From: Candidatus Scalindua sp.
GTDB lineage: Bacteria > Planctomycetota > Brocadiia > Brocadiales > Scalinduaceae
NCBI GenBank assembly: GCA_030748215.1
Contig: JASMMK010000054.1
Coordinates: 18,118-82,117, forward strand
Reading direction: 5' to 3'
Length of the DNA: 64,000 nucleotides
Every line of letters begins with the position of its first letter. Within the stretch, counting starts at the first letter, position 1. Position numbers and translations under genes: made by a program. The notes beneath the pieces were generated by a model. The model ran no database searches and was not told where the DNA came from. It was given only the letters and a program-made list of their open reading frames with translations. This document shows, one piece after another, positions 33,624-42,936 of the stretch.

Positions 33624-34505
33624 GTGGAATACTTGAGATTACAGGAAGTTTTAATTCAGCTATGGGTTTTCAGTCTGGGACTCGTTTTCGGGAGTTTTTT
33701 GAATGTTTGTATTTATAGAATTCCCGAAGGGCTCTCATTGTTGTGGCCGGCTTCTAAATGCGTTAATTGTAGTAAACGTGTAGTGTGGTATGATAATATT
33801 CCGGTTTTTAGCTACCTTTTTCTTAAAGGCAAATGCAGACATTGTCAACATAAGATTTCAGCATTATATCCTATAACAGAGATAATTACAGGTATTGTTT
33901 TTCTGTCCCTGTTCCATAGCGTTATAATGGTAAAGGATGATTCAATTTGTGCCTATATCTTATATTTGATTTTTTGTTGCCTTCTTATTGTCGGTTCTAT
34001 TGTAGATTTAAAGCTTTATATCATACCTAATGAAATTACGTATACCGGGCTGATTTTGGCCCCAATAGCTGGCCTTTTGTGTGTGGGGAGCCGTAATTTG
34101 AATAGCGCACAGGGGTATTTTGATAATAGTGCCAACCAATGGATGGCTTCCCTGCAGACAACAATGATAGGGATTTTTGTTGCCGGAGGAATGATTTATC
34201 TATGTGGCGTTATTGGTAAGCTGGTGTTTAGAAAAGATGCAATGGATTTCGGTGATGTAAAGCTTATGGGTGTGATAGGTGGCTTTATAGGGTGGAAGCT
34301 GGCGGTTGCAACTTTCTTCCTTGCTCCTTTTTTTGGATTATTGTTTGGTATACCCAGGATTATTTTAAAGAGAGGTAAGATGATTCCTTACGGTCCGTTT
34401 TTATCACTGGCCGCCTTCACATGTTTGCTGTTTCAAGATGTTACTGTTGGAATTATTGACAATTATTTAGATGTTTATATAACGCTTTTCTTATATCTTT
34501 TTTAA
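33624..34505 (+). CDS. Prepilin peptidase (leader peptidase/methyltransferase)
   Basis: Integral membrane aspartic protease of 293 residues that cleaves and N-methylates type IV pilin-like precursors. The N-terminal segment GLVFGSFLNVCIYRIPEG and two Cys pairs (CVNC and CRHC), which bind zinc in the methylase part, are present. Catalytic aspartates are in SIVDLKLYIIPNE and DFGDVKLMGVIGGFIGW. About eight hydrophobic helices are visible. The start is GTG 33624. It lies between recJ and an OmpA-type lipoprotein gene; no pilin cluster is next to it. Confidence 0.92.
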   Translation: MEYLRLQEVLIQLWVFSLGLVFGSFLNVCIYRIPEGLSLLWPASKCVNCSKRVVWYDNIPVFSYLFLKGKCRHCQHKISALYPITEIITGIVFLSLFHSVIMVKDDSICAYILYLIFCCLLIVGSIVDLKLYIIPNEITYTGLILAPIAGLLCVGSRNLNSAQGYFDNSANQWMASLQTTMIGIFVAGGMIYLCGVIGKLVFRKDAMDFGDVKLMGVIGGFIGWKLAVATFFLAPFFGLLFGIPRIILKRGKMIPYGPFLSLAAFTCLLFQDVTVGIIDNYLDVYITLFLYLF

Positions 34506-34616
34506 ATGTTTTGTACTTTTAAGAGCTAAGTGAGATAAGTTAGAAGTAAATAGACAAGGTTCTATAAGAAGTTTTTTCAACTCTTGTGGTTTTAATTTTA
34601 GGGAATGGAGGTATCT

Positions 34617-35267
34617 ATGGGGTACAAGTCAGGATTTGTAAAATGTTTCTTTTTATCGCTGATAATTTTATCTGTGGGATGTGCAGAGTTAACGAGTCTC
34701 CGGGAAGAAAAAGTGTTAATGACTCAAAGAATAGAAGAGCTGCAAAGTGAAAATGAAGGTTTGGATTCTAGATATGCTCTTAGCGAGGAAGAGAATGCAA
34801 GGCTGATTGATGAGAAGAACAGATTGGAGGATTCACAACGCAGTATGGAAGAGAGATTGAAAGGAACCGGCGTAAGTGTCAGGATCAAGGAAGGCCATAT
34901 TTCCGTTGTCCTCCCTTCGTCAGTGTTATTTAACTCTGGACAGATAAAGCTGAAGAAAGCGGCAAAAAGCAGTCTTTCTAAAGTATGTCGTATTCTTGAA
35001 AAAGATTTTCCGAATGAAACTATACGGGTTGAGGGACATACAGATAATGATCCAATTAAACGCACGAAACAACTTTATAAGACCAATTGGGAGCTTTCTG
35101 CTGTGAGGGCTGCAACGGTGCTTCATTATCTTATAGATAATTGCCATCTGGATCCTAAGAAGTTATATCTTGCCGGTTTCGGAGAATTCCAACCAGTTGC
35201 TAGTAACAAGAACAAAAGCGGTAAGAAGAAAAATAGAAGAGTGGAGATTGTTGTTCTGACAGACTAA
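34617..35267 (+). CDS. OmpA/Pal-type peptidoglycan-associated lipoprotein
   Basis: Exported lipoprotein of 216 residues. A signal peptide ends in the lipobox LSVGC, then a coiled-coil region (about 30-85) precedes an OmpA-like domain: [39 protein letters not shown] and [25 protein letters not shown] and NRRVEIVV close it. OmpA-like domains bind peptidoglycan, which fits the presence of a wall in anammox bacteria. ATG 34617 is preferred over 34605 because GGAGG sits between them. The stop overlaps hisH by one base. Confidence 0.88.
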   Translation: MGYKSGFVKCFFLSLIILSVGCAELTSLREEKVLMTQRIEELQSENEGLDSRYALSEEENARLIDEKNRLEDSQRSMEERLKGTGVSVRIKEGHISVVLPSSVLFNSGQIKLKKAAKSSLSKVCRILEKDFPNETIRVEGHTDNDPIKRTKQLYKTNWELSAVRAATVLHYLIDNCHLDPKKLYLAGFGEFQPVASNKNKSGKKKNRRVEIVVLTD

Positions 35268-35947
35268 TGATAGCGATTATTGACTATGGCATGGGTAACC
35301 TGAGGAGTGTTGAGAAGGCGTTTGAAAAAGTCGGTTTTGATACTGTTGTAACTGATAAGCCAGGAATTATAGAAAAAGCGGACAAGATTGTGCTGCCGGG
35401 TGTTGGTGCCTTTAAGGACGCTAAAGATGGTTTACAGGAAAGGGGTTTGATTGAACCAATTACAAACCATATAAAACAAAACAAGCTTTTTCTGGGGATT
35501 TGCCTTGGACTGCACCTGCTCTTTACGAGAAGCTATGAAGATGGAGTACATGAAGGCCTCGATATTGTTCCTGGTGAAGTAGTCAGGTTTAATGCAGACA
35601 GACTGAATATGGATAATACATGTGGGCAAAGAGAGGTGGCAGGAGCACTTGATGAGTTGCCAGTTGCAAACAACCAGAAGCTGAAAATACCTCATATGGG
35701 CTGGAACACTATACAAGAGAAGAAAGAAGTTCCGGTCTTAAAAGGTTTACCTGTTGATCCATATATGTACTTTGTGCACTCTTATTTTGTAGTTCCGGAT
35801 AGAGGTGAAGTTGTTGCGGCCGAGACGGAGTACGGTGTACCATTTGTTTCAATGATTTCTATAGATAATATATTTGCAATGCAGTTTCATCCTGAGAAAA
35901 GTCAACAGTATGGTTTGGCGATTCTCAAGAATTTTGGAGAATTATGA
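35267..35947 (+). CDS. hisH: Imidazole glycerol phosphate synthase, glutaminase subunit
   Basis: HisH releases ammonia for HisF in histidine synthesis. [20 protein letters not shown] starts the protein, [10 protein letters not shown] and the nucleophile loop [11 protein letters not shown] follow, and MQFHPEKSQ provides the catalytic histidine. Compared with E. coli HisH, the 226 residues include an insertion of about 20 residues ([20 protein letters not shown]) before IPHMGWN. No other his gene is adjacent. It is linked with the lipoprotein gene by a one-base overlap. Confidence 0.94.
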   Translation: MIAIIDYGMGNLRSVEKAFEKVGFDTVVTDKPGIIEKADKIVLPGVGAFKDAKDGLQERGLIEPITNHIKQNKLFLGICLGLHLLFTRSYEDGVHEGLDIVPGEVVRFNADRLNMDNTCGQREVAGALDELPVANNQKLKIPHMGWNTIQEKKEVPVLKGLPVDPYMYFVHSYFVVPDRGEVVAAETEYGVPFVSMISIDNIFAMQFHPEKSQQYGLAILKNFGEL

Positions 35948-35988
35948 TCTAAATAATTGTTAATAGTGAACTCTCTAAGGAGGCAGCG

Positions 35989-38052
35989 ATGGGGCAATAT
36001 GAAACGAAAGACATTAGAAACGTGGCATTTGTTGGGCATGGTGCGTCAGGAAAGACTTCGCTGGTAGAAGGCATACTGTTTAAGGCTGGTGCTACAAAAC
36101 GTTTAGGTTGTGTTGATGAAGGTACTTCCATTTCAGATTTTGATCCTGAAGAAAAAGAGAGGAAGACCACCATCGATTCTTCAATACTACATTGCAATTG
36201 GCAGGATAAAGAGATAAATGTAATTGATACTCCCGGCTATCCGGATTTTATAAGCGGTGCAATAGGTGCGTTAAATGCAGTGGAAACTGCAGTGGTAGTA
36301 ATTGCCGCTACAAGCGGGATACAGGTCAATACTCAAAAGATGTGGGATATTGCAAGTGAAGCAGGGCTGGCACGAGTAGTTGTGGTCACAAAGATGGATG
36401 GTGATAATATTGACTATCCTGCACTTCTGGATTCTATTCAAAATGCATTTGGTGAAGAGTGTATACCTTTGATGTTGCCTGTAGGGCATGGGTCAGAGTT
36501 TAAAGGGGTGGTAGATATATTTAATCTGCCTGATGAAGTACCTGGTGAAGTGATTGGTGATGTTGATAGCAGTCGTGAGAAGCTGGTTGAAGGTATAGTC
36601 TCTGTTTGTGATACTCAATTGGAAAAATATCTTGAGGGGCAGGAAATATCTGATGAAACACTTCAGGGGTGTTTTAACACTGCAATTGCTGCGGGTAGTA
36701 TAGTACCTGTTTTGTGTTGTGAGAACAAGACGGGCTTGGGTGTTGAAGGTGTTGTAGATGTGATTGCAAAATTTCTGCCATCTCCGGAAAAGAGCTTGTC
36801 CTGTAAGTGTATGAGTGTGGATGGCGATAAGGTGTCTGAAGAGGAACAAGATGTAGAGGTTTCGAAAGACGCTCCTTTCAGTGCGCAGGTATTCAAGTCA
36901 ATTACGGATCCCTTTGTTGGTAAGCTTAGTTTTTTTAGAATACATTCTGGTACATTGGAAGGTCATCCTGAAGTCTACAACTCACGTTCAAAGAAAAACG
37001 AAAAGATTGGGCACATGTTCAGGACTTTCGGAAAAGAACAAGAGGAAATCAAGAGTGCTATACCTGGTGATATTGTAACGGTTTCAAAAATTGATGATAT
37101 ATCTGTTTCAGATACATTATGTGATCCTGACACGAAGGTTAAGTTTAAGGATATTAAATTTCCAAATCCTATGGCTTCTCTGGCTATCGAGCCTAAAAGC
37201 CGTGGGGCAGAACAGAAAATAAGCGAAACTTTAAACAGGTTGGTAGCGGAAGACAGTACATTTAAGGTTTCAAGAGATGTCCAGACGCATGAATTAGTTG
37301 TTACGGGTATGAGTAATCTGCATCTGGAGGTTATCTTGAGCAGGTTAAAGAGCCGTTATGAAATTGATGTAGATTCGCGACAACCTAAAATTCCACACAA
37401 AGAGACGATTACAACGAAAGCTAGTGCGCAGTATAAACATAAAAAACAGACCGGAGGTAAGGGGCAGTATGGAGAGGTCTACATACGTATAGAACCGTTA
37501 GAGAGAGGAGCCGGCTTTGAATTCACAACTAAAATTGTCGGCGGAGCAATTCCATCTCAATACATTCCAGCTGTAGAGAAGGGTTTAAGAGAAACAATAG
37601 CCAAGGGAATTCTAAGTAATAATCCGGTAGTAGACGTTAAAGTAGAGCTATACGACGGCACTTTTCATAATGTTGATTCCTCTGAAGCTGCGTTTAAGAT
37701 AGCTGCATCAAAAGCATTTCACCTGGCATTTAATGATGCAAAGCCTGTTTTACTGGAGCCTGTGGTTAATATAGAGGTGACCATTCCTTCAGAGTTTATG
37801 GGTGAGATAACAGGAAATCTTTCTTCCAGGAGAGGCCGGGTGCAGGGTATGGATGCTTTTGGAGATCTCCAGGTCGTTCAGGCAAGTATCCCTATGGATG
37901 AGGTAAAGAACTACGAAACAGAACTGAAGTCAATGACAGGCGGCAGAGGTTCATATACTATGGAGCTTTCGCATTACGATATAGTTCCATCACACCTTGT
38001 TCCGGCAATTATTGCTGAAGCAAAGAAGGATGCTGAAAAGACAGACAAATAG
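35989..38052 (+). CDS. Elongation factor G-like GTPase (EF-G paralogue)
   Basis: Translational GTPase of 687 residues with all five EF-G domains. The P-loop is FVGHGASGKTSL in place of the usual AHxDAGKT. The G3 box is DTPGYPDF and the G4 box VVTKMDGD, where canonical EF-G has NKMD. Later markers are GGKGQYGEVYIRIEPL and GRGSYTMELSHYD. These deviations are shared by the EF-G2 / FusA2-like group, whose role (alternative translocation or recycling) is unsettled. A strong AAGGAGG site precedes ATG 35989. No ribosomal protein genes are nearby, which supports a paralogue rather than the main EF-G. Confidence 0.85.
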   Translation: MGQYETKDIRNVAFVGHGASGKTSLVEGILFKAGATKRLGCVDEGTSISDFDPEEKERKTTIDSSILHCNWQDKEINVIDTPGYPDFISGAIGALNAVETAVVVIAATSGIQVNTQKMWDIASEAGLARVVVVTKMDGDNIDYPALLDSIQNAFGEECIPLMLPVGHGSEFKGVVDIFNLPDEVPGEVIGDVDSSREKLVEGIVSVCDTQLEKYLEGQEISDETLQGCFNTAIAAGSIVPVLCCENKTGLGVEGVVDVIAKFLPSPEKSLSCKCMSVDGDKVSEEEQDVEVSKDAPFSAQVFKSITDPFVGKLSFFRIHSGTLEGHPEVYNSRSKKNEKIGHMFRTFGKEQEEIKSAIPGDIVTVSKIDDISVSDTLCDPDTKVKFKDIKFPNPMASLAIEPKSRGAEQKISETLNRLVAEDSTFKVSRDVQTHELVVTGMSNLHLEVILSRLKSRYEIDVDSRQPKIPHKETITTKASAQYKHKKQTGGKGQYGEVYIRIEPLERGAGFEFTTKIVGGAIPSQYIPAVEKGLRETIAKGILSNNPVVDVKVELYDGTFHNVDSSEAAFKIAASKAFHLAFNDAKPVLLEPVVNIEVTIPSEFMGEITGNLSSRRGRVQGMDAFGDLQVVQASIPMDEVKNYETELKSMTGGRGSYTMELSHYDIVPSHLVPAIIAEAKKDAEKTDK

Positions 38053-38178
38053 AGAGAAAGTTGTTTTAGGTTATTTGTTTTTTCACTATGGTTCCAATAC
38101 TACATTCCTTCAGAGTGAACAATAAAAGTTTTATTAAGTTCATGTATCACTTTTTGCCGTTTTAGCGGTCTGATCCGT

Positions 38179-38231
38179 GACATAATGTCCTTGGTATTGC
38201 TGAATTGCAATATGTATTGACATGTTGTCAA
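38179..38231. promoter_or_regulatory. Two-dyad regulatory element upstream of nirS
   Basis: A perfect dyad GACAT-A-ATGTC (38179-38189) is followed after 27 bp by a second perfect dyad TTGACA-TGT-TGTCAA (38217-38231). The same arrangement with identical spacing is at 46170-46222 upstream of the Rieske operon. The intervening bases are also similar (TGAATTG, AAT, TGTATTGACA). The second dyad can act as a -35 element: TTGACA is 18 bp from TATAAA at 38241-38246. Bound regulator unknown. Confidence 0.65.
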
Positions 38232-38701
38232 GGGTGGGGATATAAAGAGACTGCGAACGGTTTCCCACATAAAAAAATAAGGCCTGTAAGCATAAGTTGT
38301 CTAAGCACTTATTATAACCATATCGATTCTGTTTATCTTTCTTGCCTGTGGCACTTCTTTTGCTCGAACCTTTTGAGCATATCAACCAAAAAGATTATCA
38401 TTGATGGAAAAGATTTCGTTGAATAAAAAGTTTTTTGAAAATTAAACAAGTTATGGTTTTAGTGAAGTAATGGTATCAATTTACAAATTAAAACATAAAT
38501 GTTAATCTGTCTTCAAAAAATAATTTAACCTTAGATCTTATAAAATATTGTTGCTGATTATGTGCTTTACGGTTTGGCGGTATATCAAGGATCAAGGGGT
38601 ACCCCGAGTAGATGATAATGCGGCTGATTGCAGGTAAGAACACGGTTTGCCCAGAGAAGTTCGTCGAGCATGAAATCTATGTATTTGAATATTACCTTTG
38701 A

Positions 38702-38749
38702 AGTTTTGTACCATGCCCATGAAAGGAGGGGGTAGGGATGTACAAAACT
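38702..38749. promoter_or_regulatory. 10-bp inverted repeat in the nirS leader
   Basis: AGTTTTGTAC (38702-38711) is exactly complementary to GTACAAAACT (38740-38749) across 28 nt that include AAAGGAGGGGG. It ends 52 bp before the nirS start. It could be an operator, or an mRNA hairpin that hides a ribosome-binding-like sequence. There is no T-run, so simple termination is unlikely. Confidence 0.45.
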
Positions 38750-38801
38750 CTAGTGGAAAGGCGAGGCTTTTATCAAATCCAATTTCATGGAGGTTAAAGT
38801 T

Positions 38802-40466
38802 ATGCGAGAATGTTTAATGGCGTTTATGTTAGTCGTTGCTTTCATGGCTGGTAGTATACAGGCAATAGCAGAGGAAGCAACAGAGGAAGTAAAAGTGGAG
38901 TCTGAGGTTGCATCTGAGACGGAGATTGTCCTTACCCCTGAAGAGTTCGAAAAATGCAGGGTGATTTACTTCGACCGTTGCGCTGGCTGTCATGGAGTTC
39001 TGAGGAAAGGAGCTACCGGACCGGATCTGACTCCAGGCAAGACGAAAGCCAAGGGGACAAAAAAGCTCAGAGAATTTATATGGTTTGGAACCGGTGGAGG
39101 CATGCCTGGCTGGGGAAAAATGGGTACTATCACCGCAAAAGATACAGACCTGTTGGTAAAGTACATTCAGAACGATCCTCCTGTTCCTCCTCAATGGGAT
39201 ATGAAGAACGTTAAAGCCAGTTGGAAATTGTTGGTTCCGCCCGAAGAACGTCCCACTAAGCCGGAGCACGATCGTGACGTGGATAATATGTTTGCTGTGG
39301 TTCTGCGCGATGCCGGTCAGATAGCGATTATAGACGGTGACACGAAAGAAGTTGTAAGTACAGTTGATTCTGGTTATGCAGTACACATCACCAGGATGTC
39401 AATGTCAGGAAGGTATGTGTATTCCATAGGCAGGGATGGCAAGTGTACAGTGATAGACCTCTGGATGGCAAAGCCTGATACCGTGGCAGAGATCAGATGC
39501 TCTCTTGATGCGCGATCCGTTGATGTTAGCAAGTTCAAAGGTTTCGAAGACAAGTACGCCGTAGTAGGCGGCTACTGGCCGCCTCAGTTTGTGATACTTG
39601 ACGGCGCGACACTTGAGCCTATTAAAATCGTTAGTACTCTGAGCTACACTTATGATACGGAAGAGTTCCATCCGGAGCCTCGTGTAGCAAGTATTGTAGC
39701 TTCGCACTTCGCACCCGAATGGGTGTTGAACATTAAGGAAACAGGGCAGGTATGGCTCGTGGATTATACTGACCCAAATAGCCCTGGAATTAAAATGATT
39801 GAGGCCGAACGCTTTCTGCATGACGGAGGCTGGGATTCAACCAAGCGCTACTTCCTCGTGGCAGCGAATGCAAGGAACAAGATAGCGGTCATAGATGCCA
39901 AGGAAAAGAAACTTGTTGCCCTTATTGATACCGGTGGCATTAAACCGCATCCCGGAAGAGGGGCAAACTGGATTGATCCGGAGTTCGGTCCGGTCTGGGC
40001 TACTGGGCACATTGGCGATAGTGTGGTGTCAGTGATAGGAACTGATCCGGTAAACCATCCGGAGCATGCCTGGAAAGTGGTCAGGAAAATAAATTCGCTT
40101 AGTTCCGGCAACCTGTTTATTAAGACCCATCCGAATAGTAAATGGGTTTGGCTTGACACTCCCCTTAGCAAGAAAGCGAAATATAGGACAACTGTTGCTG
40201 TCTATGACAAGGCAAATATGGCAGCCGGGATATTCAAAGAGTTGAAAGTCGCTGATTATGGTAAGGCTGTACACATGGAGTACAATAAAGCAGGAGACGA
40301 AGTTTGGATAAGTATCTGGGGTAACCTGGGCGATGCCGAAAAGGGCCAGGCAGGTGAAATAGTAGTTTTCGATGACAAGACCCTTACAGAGAAAGCAAGG
40401 ATAAAAGGCCTTCTCACGCCTACGGGTAAGTTCAATGTGTACAACACAGTGCATGACTTGTATTAA
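38802..40466 (+). CDS. nirS: Cytochrome cd1 nitrite reductase
   Basis: NirS reduces nitrite to nitric oxide, the oxidant used in anammox hydrazine synthesis. A signal peptide (residues 1-25) leads to a cytochrome c domain with the heme c site CAGCHGVLRKG and TGPDL. The eight-bladed d1 propeller follows. GYAVHITRMSMSGRYVY carries the proximal histidine for heme d1, and FLHDGGWD and KPHPGRGANW carry the two distal catalytic histidines. All key residues are present. The frame opens at 38787, but ATG 38802 lies behind GGAGG and gives 554 residues, normal for the family. Three NirJ-like genes follow; a clear terminator separates them from nirS. Confidence 0.95.
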   Translation: MRECLMAFMLVVAFMAGSIQAIAEEATEEVKVESEVASETEIVLTPEEFEKCRVIYFDRCAGCHGVLRKGATGPDLTPGKTKAKGTKKLREFIWFGTGGGMPGWGKMGTITAKDTDLLVKYIQNDPPVPPQWDMKNVKASWKLLVPPEERPTKPEHDRDVDNMFAVVLRDAGQIAIIDGDTKEVVSTVDSGYAVHITRMSMSGRYVYSIGRDGKCTVIDLWMAKPDTVAEIRCSLDARSVDVSKFKGFEDKYAVVGGYWPPQFVILDGATLEPIKIVSTLSYTYDTEEFHPEPRVASIVASHFAPEWVLNIKETGQVWLVDYTDPNSPGIKMIEAERFLHDGGWDSTKRYFLVAANARNKIAVIDAKEKKLVALIDTGGIKPHPGRGANWIDPEFGPVWATGHIGDSVVSVIGTDPVNHPEHAWKVVRKINSLSSGNLFIKTHPNSKWVWLDTPLSKKAKYRTTVAVYDKANMAAGIFKELKVADYGKAVHMEYNKAGDEVWISIWGNLGDAEKGQAGEIVVFDDKTLTEKARIKGLLTPTGKFNVYNTVHDLY

Positions 40467-40501
40467 CAGATTGTTTGGGTTGTTTTAATAGTTTATAGGT
40501 G

Positions 40502-40543
40502 GGTACGGACAAATTGTATTTGTTCGTGCCTGTTTTATTTTTC
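40502..40543 (+). terminator. Rho-independent terminator after nirS
   Basis: GGTACGGACAAAT (40502-40514) pairs with ATTTGTTCGTGCC (40518-40530) through 13 positions with two G-T pairs and a TGT loop, then TGTTTTATTTTT follows. It ends the nirS message 109 bp after the stop and may leave the nirJ-like genes to read-through or to their own promoter. Confidence 0.8.
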
Positions 40544-40574
40544 CTTTCTTCTCGATTGAAAGACGCGGTGCCGA

Positions 40575-41786
40575 ATGATAAATTGCACAAAACTTTTACA
40601 GAGCACAGAAACGCTGAATGAGATAAAAAGGTACTCAGCAATCAAAAAGGAGACGCCAAAATGGATGCTTCGCTTCTCTAAGGCAACTTCTCCTATGGTG
40701 GTTTGGAATGTAACCAGAAAGTGCAATCTGAGCTGTGCCCACTGCTATATTAACGCGGTAGGACCGGAAGAAGCAGAGTCTGAAGAGGATATGGGTGATC
40801 TGACGACCAGAGAGGCGATGGATATGATCGATGATCTGGTGGCGATAAAAACGCCCATGCTGGTTTTCTCAGGCGGTGAGCCGTTGCTGCGAGAAGATAT
40901 ATATGAGCTTAATGTGTATGCCATGAAGCGCGGGCTCAGGACCATACTGTCGACCAACAGTACCCTTATAACCAGGGAAACGGCAAAAAAAATCAAGGAG
41001 GCCGGTTTCGCCTATGTAGGTGTCAGCCTTGATGGTACCGAAGAAGTTCACGATAGCTTCCGTGGGGCCAAAGGGGCCTTTGAGAAGTCGATTCAGGGGC
41101 TGAGGTATCTCATGGAGGCGGGGGTTAGGACAGGTGTGAGGTTTGCTATTACAAATCAAAACTACGATGAGCTGCCCAAGGTCCTGGAACTAACCAGGCG
41201 GGAGAAAATTCCAAGGTTCTCACTTTTTCAACTCGTATACGGTGGCAGAGGAAAGGAGATTATCGACTGGGATATCTTCAACGATCAGCGAAGAGAGGTG
41301 ATGGATTATGTAATAGAGGAGGCCAGAGTGAGCAACGGTATGAATATAGTTACGGCCGATAACTATGCCGATGGTATTTACCTTCTGCAAGACGTTGCAG
41401 AACACGACCCGGAGCGTGCTGCTGAGGTGGAAAAACTACTTGCCATGCAGAGTGGTTGTCCTGCAGGGGACTGTCTTGCGAACGTGGACAATCGAGGTGA
41501 CGTGCATCTCTGTCCTTATTGGCAGAGCCGGACACTAGGTAATATTCGGGAGAAGAAGTTAAGCGGTATCTGGTTTGACGAGGACAACGACATCCTAGTC
41601 AAAATGAGGGACAAAACACGCTATCTTAAGGATAAATGCGGGAGATGCAAGCTTAGTCACCTATGCATGGGATGCAGGGTAAGGGCAGAGGTTGCTTGTG
41701 GCGATCCTTTTGGAGAAGACCCGGCATGTTATCTGACAGAGGAGGAAATTAGCGGAGCAAAGGTTCGGTTACATGATAGAGGTTAG
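40575..41786 (+). CDS. NirJ-like radical SAM/SPASM protein, copy 1
   Basis: Radical SAM enzyme of 403 residues similar to NirJ and AhbD/AhbC. The cluster site is CNLSCAHCYIN (about residue 53), the SAM-binding motif FSGGEPLLRED, and the SPASM-like C-terminal region has CPAGDC, CGRC and LCMGC. NirJ removes propionate side chains during heme d1 assembly; Ahb proteins perform related steps in the siroheme route to heme. Placement after nirS favours heme d1 synthesis. It overlaps the next gene by 14 bp. The exact step is not decided from sequence alone. Confidence 0.85.
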   Translation: MINCTKLLQSTETLNEIKRYSAIKKETPKWMLRFSKATSPMVVWNVTRKCNLSCAHCYINAVGPEEAESEEDMGDLTTREAMDMIDDLVAIKTPMLVFSGGEPLLREDIYELNVYAMKRGLRTILSTNSTLITRETAKKIKEAGFAYVGVSLDGTEEVHDSFRGAKGAFEKSIQGLRYLMEAGVRTGVRFAITNQNYDELPKVLELTRREKIPRFSLFQLVYGGRGKEIIDWDIFNDQRREVMDYVIEEARVSNGMNIVTADNYADGIYLLQDVAEHDPERAAEVEKLLAMQSGCPAGDCLANVDNRGDVHLCPYWQSRTLGNIREKKLSGIWFDEDNDILVKMRDKTRYLKDKCGRCKLSHLCMGCRVRAEVACGDPFGEDPACYLTEEEISGAKVRLHDRG

Positions 41787-42936
41787 CAGGATACTGGTAT
41801 CGGAGAAATTTGAAAACAAAGCCCTTCGCCATAAGCGCAGTGGAGGCTCTGCGCCGGTTGTGGTATGGTGCACAACTAAGAGGTGCAACCTGGACTGCAT
41901 GCACTGCTATTCCGGTGGGAATACTGCTTCTGATGGTGAACTCTCGACCGATGAAGCAAAAAAAATGCTTGATGAACTTAAGGACTGTGGCTCTCCATTT
42001 ATGATACTCTCTGGTGGTGAGCCTTTTTTACGGACGGATGTTTTCGAGCTGGGGCGCTATGCCAGGGAGATAGGTTTAATGGTCATCGTCTCTTCCAACG
42101 GTACTACAGTCACTCCTGAGATAGCGGCAAAGGCCGCAGATGCCGGCTTCGGATACGTTGGTGTCAGCCTGGATGGCCTGGCCGAGACGAACAACTATTT
42201 CAGGGGCAGTGGAGATGCTTATAGCAATGCACTTCAGGGAATGCGGAACCTACGTGATGCCGGGATAAAGACAGGTCTGCGGTTTACTATGACCAGGCAC
42301 AACTGTCATGAACTTTCAGGGATTATGGATCTCCTGATCAAGGAAGGTTTTCATCGTCTCTGCGTTTATCATCTTGAATATGCTGGTCGTGGGAAGGAAC
42401 TTATGGATAACGACTTATCTCCAGATGAGCGGCGGAAAGCCGTGGATAGTCTGTTCAAAAAAACCGTTGAGATAAACCGTCACAATCACGATCTTGAAGT
42501 CCTCACCGTTGGAAACTACGCTGATGCCGCCTACATCTACATGAAAGTATTGAAGGAAAACCCGGAAAAAGCTGAGGCAGCATACGAACACTTTCTTCGT
42601 AACGGCGGTGAAGGCTGCGGTGAAAAGCTTGCTTACATAGACGAAGTGGGCAATGTTTACGCCAGTCAACACCTGAAGACTAAACTGGGTAACATCAGGG
42701 AGAGAAGCTTTGATGATATCTGGAATGGTGATAATGAATATCTGTGGGAACTCAGGAATAGGGAAGGGTTGCTCCGCGGGAAGTGTGCTAAATGCAGGTT
42801 TCTGGAAATTTGCAGGGGTGGTTCAAGGGCCAGAGCCCTAGCGGTTTATGATGACTTTGGTGCTCCTGACCCGAGCTGCTACTTAACCGAAGAGGAAATT
42901 CTAAAACCAATGCATGAGGAGGTACGGGATGATTAA
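41773..42936 (+). CDS. NirJ-like radical SAM/SPASM protein, copy 2
   Basis: Paralogue of copy 1, 387 residues. The radical SAM site is CNLDCMHCYSGG, followed by ILSGGEPFLRTD. The C-terminal region keeps CGEK, CAKC and ICRGGSRARA, but the CPAGD and CPYW cysteine positions of copies 1 and 3 are replaced by GEGCGEKLAY and YASQHL, so its auxiliary cluster must be ligated differently. That difference suggests a distinct reaction from its neighbours. It starts inside copy 1 and its stop is overlapped by copy 3, so the three are translationally coupled. Confidence 0.85.
   Translation: MIEVSRILVSEKFENKALRHKRSGGSAPVVVWCTTKRCNLDCMHCYSGGNTASDGELSTDEAKKMLDELKDCGSPFMILSGGEPFLRTDVFELGRYAREIGLMVIVSSNGTTVTPEIAAKAADAGFGYVGVSLDGLAETNNYFRGSGDAYSNALQGMRNLRDAGIKTGLRFTMTRHNCHELSGIMDLLIKEGFHRLCVYHLEYAGRGKELMDNDLSPDERRKAVDSLFKKTVEINRHNHDLEVLTVGNYADAAYIYMKVLKENPEKAEAAYEHFLRNGGEGCGEKLAYIDEVGNVYASQHLKTKLGNIRERSFDDIWNGDNEYLWELRNREGLLRGKCAKCRFLEICRGGSRARALAVYDDFGAPDPSCYLTEEEILKPMHEEVRDD

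Larger units (their letters stand above)
38053..38801. other. Long leader upstream of nirS
   Basis: Non-coding stretch of 749 bp. It holds the two-dyad element (38179-38231) and a later inverted repeat (38702-38749). Between them lies a possible 29-codon reading frame (38612-38701, MIMRLIAGKNTVC onward) that lacks a clear ribosome-binding site. I see no canonical TTGAT-N4-ATCAA (FNR/DNR) box. Confidence 0.5.

Noticed and set aside
38205..38426. 73-codon plus-strand frame and an opposing 81-codon frame in the nirS leader
   Set aside because: Both lack ribosome-binding sites and overlap the regulatory element; composition is not protein-like.
38053..38801. FNR/DNR (TTGAT-N4-ATCAA) site for nirS
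   Set aside because: No such site found. The TTGACA-TGT-TGTCAA dyad has a different half-site and odd spacing.
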